A stretch of DNA of 64,000 nt, from positions 13,757,601 through 13,821,600 of the forward strand of contig OY759225.1 of NCBI GenBank assembly GCA_963662175.1, in the 5' to 3' direction. A program made the translations under genes and the position numbers. The notes beneath the pieces are model-generated. The model did not search any database, was not told the origin of the DNA, and saw nothing but the letters and a program-made list of their open reading frames with translations. Each line of letters starts with the position of its first letter. The stretch's first letter is position 1. The stretch is from Aradus depressus. Its lineage: Eukaryota; Arthropoda; Insecta; Hemiptera; Aradidae. Shown one piece after another: positions 62,966 through 64,000 of this stretch.

Positions 62966-63479
62966 TGTAAAACTATCGATGGCGATATCGATAGTATCGA
63001 TAGTTTTGAAATACTATCGAAATATTTCTTTTTAAGCAAAAGTGACATCAAGTCATCTTTGCAACCGTACTACCGGGTACGTACTTACGCGCACCTTACT
63101 TTATTATCGGCGTGTACAGGAAAGAAGCCATTACTCGATCACGCATGTGACGCGTGCGCAGATGGCGCCACGCATGACGCAATCGGAGCTAAATTTAGCC
63201 TCGCGCGCGCCGTTTACAGAGGCGTAGCTCGGCAGTACGTTTGTCGATCCGAGCGGAAGTGGTCGCGTTTGAGAGATCAAAATGGTGCTCTTCAGAATTT
63301 ATAAGGCTTACAAGTATATAATTTGTTACAGAAATTTGTCGATTGCTCGGCACGTTGTGTATTTGGATACGTCATTTCTGTACTCTAGTTCACATACACC
63401 TTCTGCATCACGCAGAAGACGTATCACGTATCCCACTTATGGCTGTGTCCCCGATGCAGCTTGTCTTATGCAAATTTAT
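62966..63479. other. CpG-rich stretch in Shaw intron 3
   Basis: 62966-63030 has ATCGAT-rich palindromic sequence (AACTATCGATGGCGATATCG), possibly the end of a DNA transposon. 63060-63290 is dense in CpG (GACGCGTGCGCAGATGGCGC, CTCGCGCGCGCCGTTTAC). Open frames across it have no recognisable motif. It may be a transposon promoter or a recently inserted, not yet CpG-depleted sequence. Confidence 0.45.
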
Positions 63480-64000
63480 GTATAAAAAGAGATAGCAAGA
63501 AGGTATATAAAAATAGAGAGCAAGAAGGTATATAAAAGGAGATAGCAAGAAGGTATATAAAAATAGAGAGCAAGAAGGTATATAAAAGGAGATAGCAAGA
63601 AGGTATATAAAAAGAGAGAGCAAGAAGGTATATAAAAAGAGAGAGCAAAAAGGTATATAAAAGGAGATAGCAAGAAGGTATATAAAAAGAGATAGCAAGA
63701 AGGTATATAAAAAGAGAGAGCAAGAAGGTATATAAAAAGAGATAGCAAGAAGGTATATAAAAAGAGAGAGCAAGAAGGTATATAAAAGGAGATAGCAAGA
63801 AGGTATATAAAAAGAGATAGCAAGAAGGTATATAAAAAGAAAGAGCAAGAAGGTATATAAAAAGAGAGAGCAAGAAGGTATATAAAAGGAAATTGCAAGA
63901 AGGTATATAAAAAGAGAGAGCAAGAAGGTATATAAAAGGAAATTGCAAGAAGGTATATAAAAAGAGAGAGCAAGAAGGTATATAAAAAGAGAGAGCAAGA
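63480..64000. repeat. 25-bp minisatellite, about 21 units, continues past the window
   Basis: The unit GCAAGAAGGTATATAAAAAG plus AGAGA is repeated every 25 bp from 63480 to the last base, with GGAGATA, AGAGATA and AGAGAGA variants. All three minus frames stay open (SLFIYLLA, SFYIPSC) merely because the unit has no stop in any frame; they are not genes. Confidence 0.96.

Noticed and set aside
63408..63998. Three long minus-strand frames (160-196 residues) rich in Leu, Phe, Tyr
   Set aside because: They are translations of a 25-bp minisatellite without stop codons; the three frames encode rotations of the same peptide.

Overview
The window looks like nuclear DNA from an insect with a large, AT-rich, transposon-filled genome. 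The organism was not given. The evidence is an insect-type Shaw potassium-channel gene with spliced exons, thousands of bases of nested transposable elements, tRNA-derived SINEs whose 3' tails are (AACCT)n (the insect telomere motif), and jockey-like LINEs. A hemipteran is my guess only. There is no operon structure, CRISPR array, rRNA gene or true tRNA gene. Most short open frames are chance.

Two host genes can be supported. (1) Shaw (voltage-gated K+ channel, Kv3 type), + strand: the first three coding exons at 25973-26181, 27916-28033 and 62620-62814. They encode 174 residues, covering the complete T1 tetramerisation domain and the start of the T1-S1 linker. Splice phases agree, every intron has GT/AG ends, and the gene continues beyond the window. 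Intron 1 is 1.7 kb and intron 2 is 34.6 kb. (2) A probable last exon of a Ly6/uPAR-type three-finger protein at 14858-15203 (+), whose earlier exons I could not find.

Layout. 1-2.8 kb: three DNA transposons in a row (a mariner-like element with very long TIRs, a MITE, and a 950-bp inverted-repeat element carrying a piece of a conserved unknown protein). 3-13 kb: dispersed repeats, tRNA SINEs of two families, a LINE fragment, and a 65-bp minisatellite that grew out of a SINE. 13.4-16.4 kb: a Harbinger element, the Ly6 exon and a Helitron. 16.8-17.4 kb: a 32-bp minisatellite. 17.6-25 kb: LINE fragments, two hAT MITEs and more SINEs. 25-28 kb: the 5' part of Shaw. 28-62.6 kb: Shaw intron 2, filled with nested LINEs, a pogo element, four hAT-type elements, fold-back elements, a 67-bp minisatellite inside a jockey LINE and many SINE copies. 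62.6-64 kb: Shaw exon 3, a CpG-rich stretch and a 25-bp minisatellite running off the end.

Three repeat families carry most of the mass. SINE1 is a tRNA-derived SINE of about 350 bp. SINE2 is a tRNA-derived SINE of about 200 bp with a poly(A) tail. DR1 is an unclassified repeat of about 500-700 bp with a hairpin at one end and internal sub-repeats. Several insertions have exact target-site duplications or an uninterrupted relative elsewhere in the window, so the order of nesting can be read directly. SINE1, SINE2, DR1, LINE-A and LINE-B are names used only here. All family calls are by eye, without database searches.
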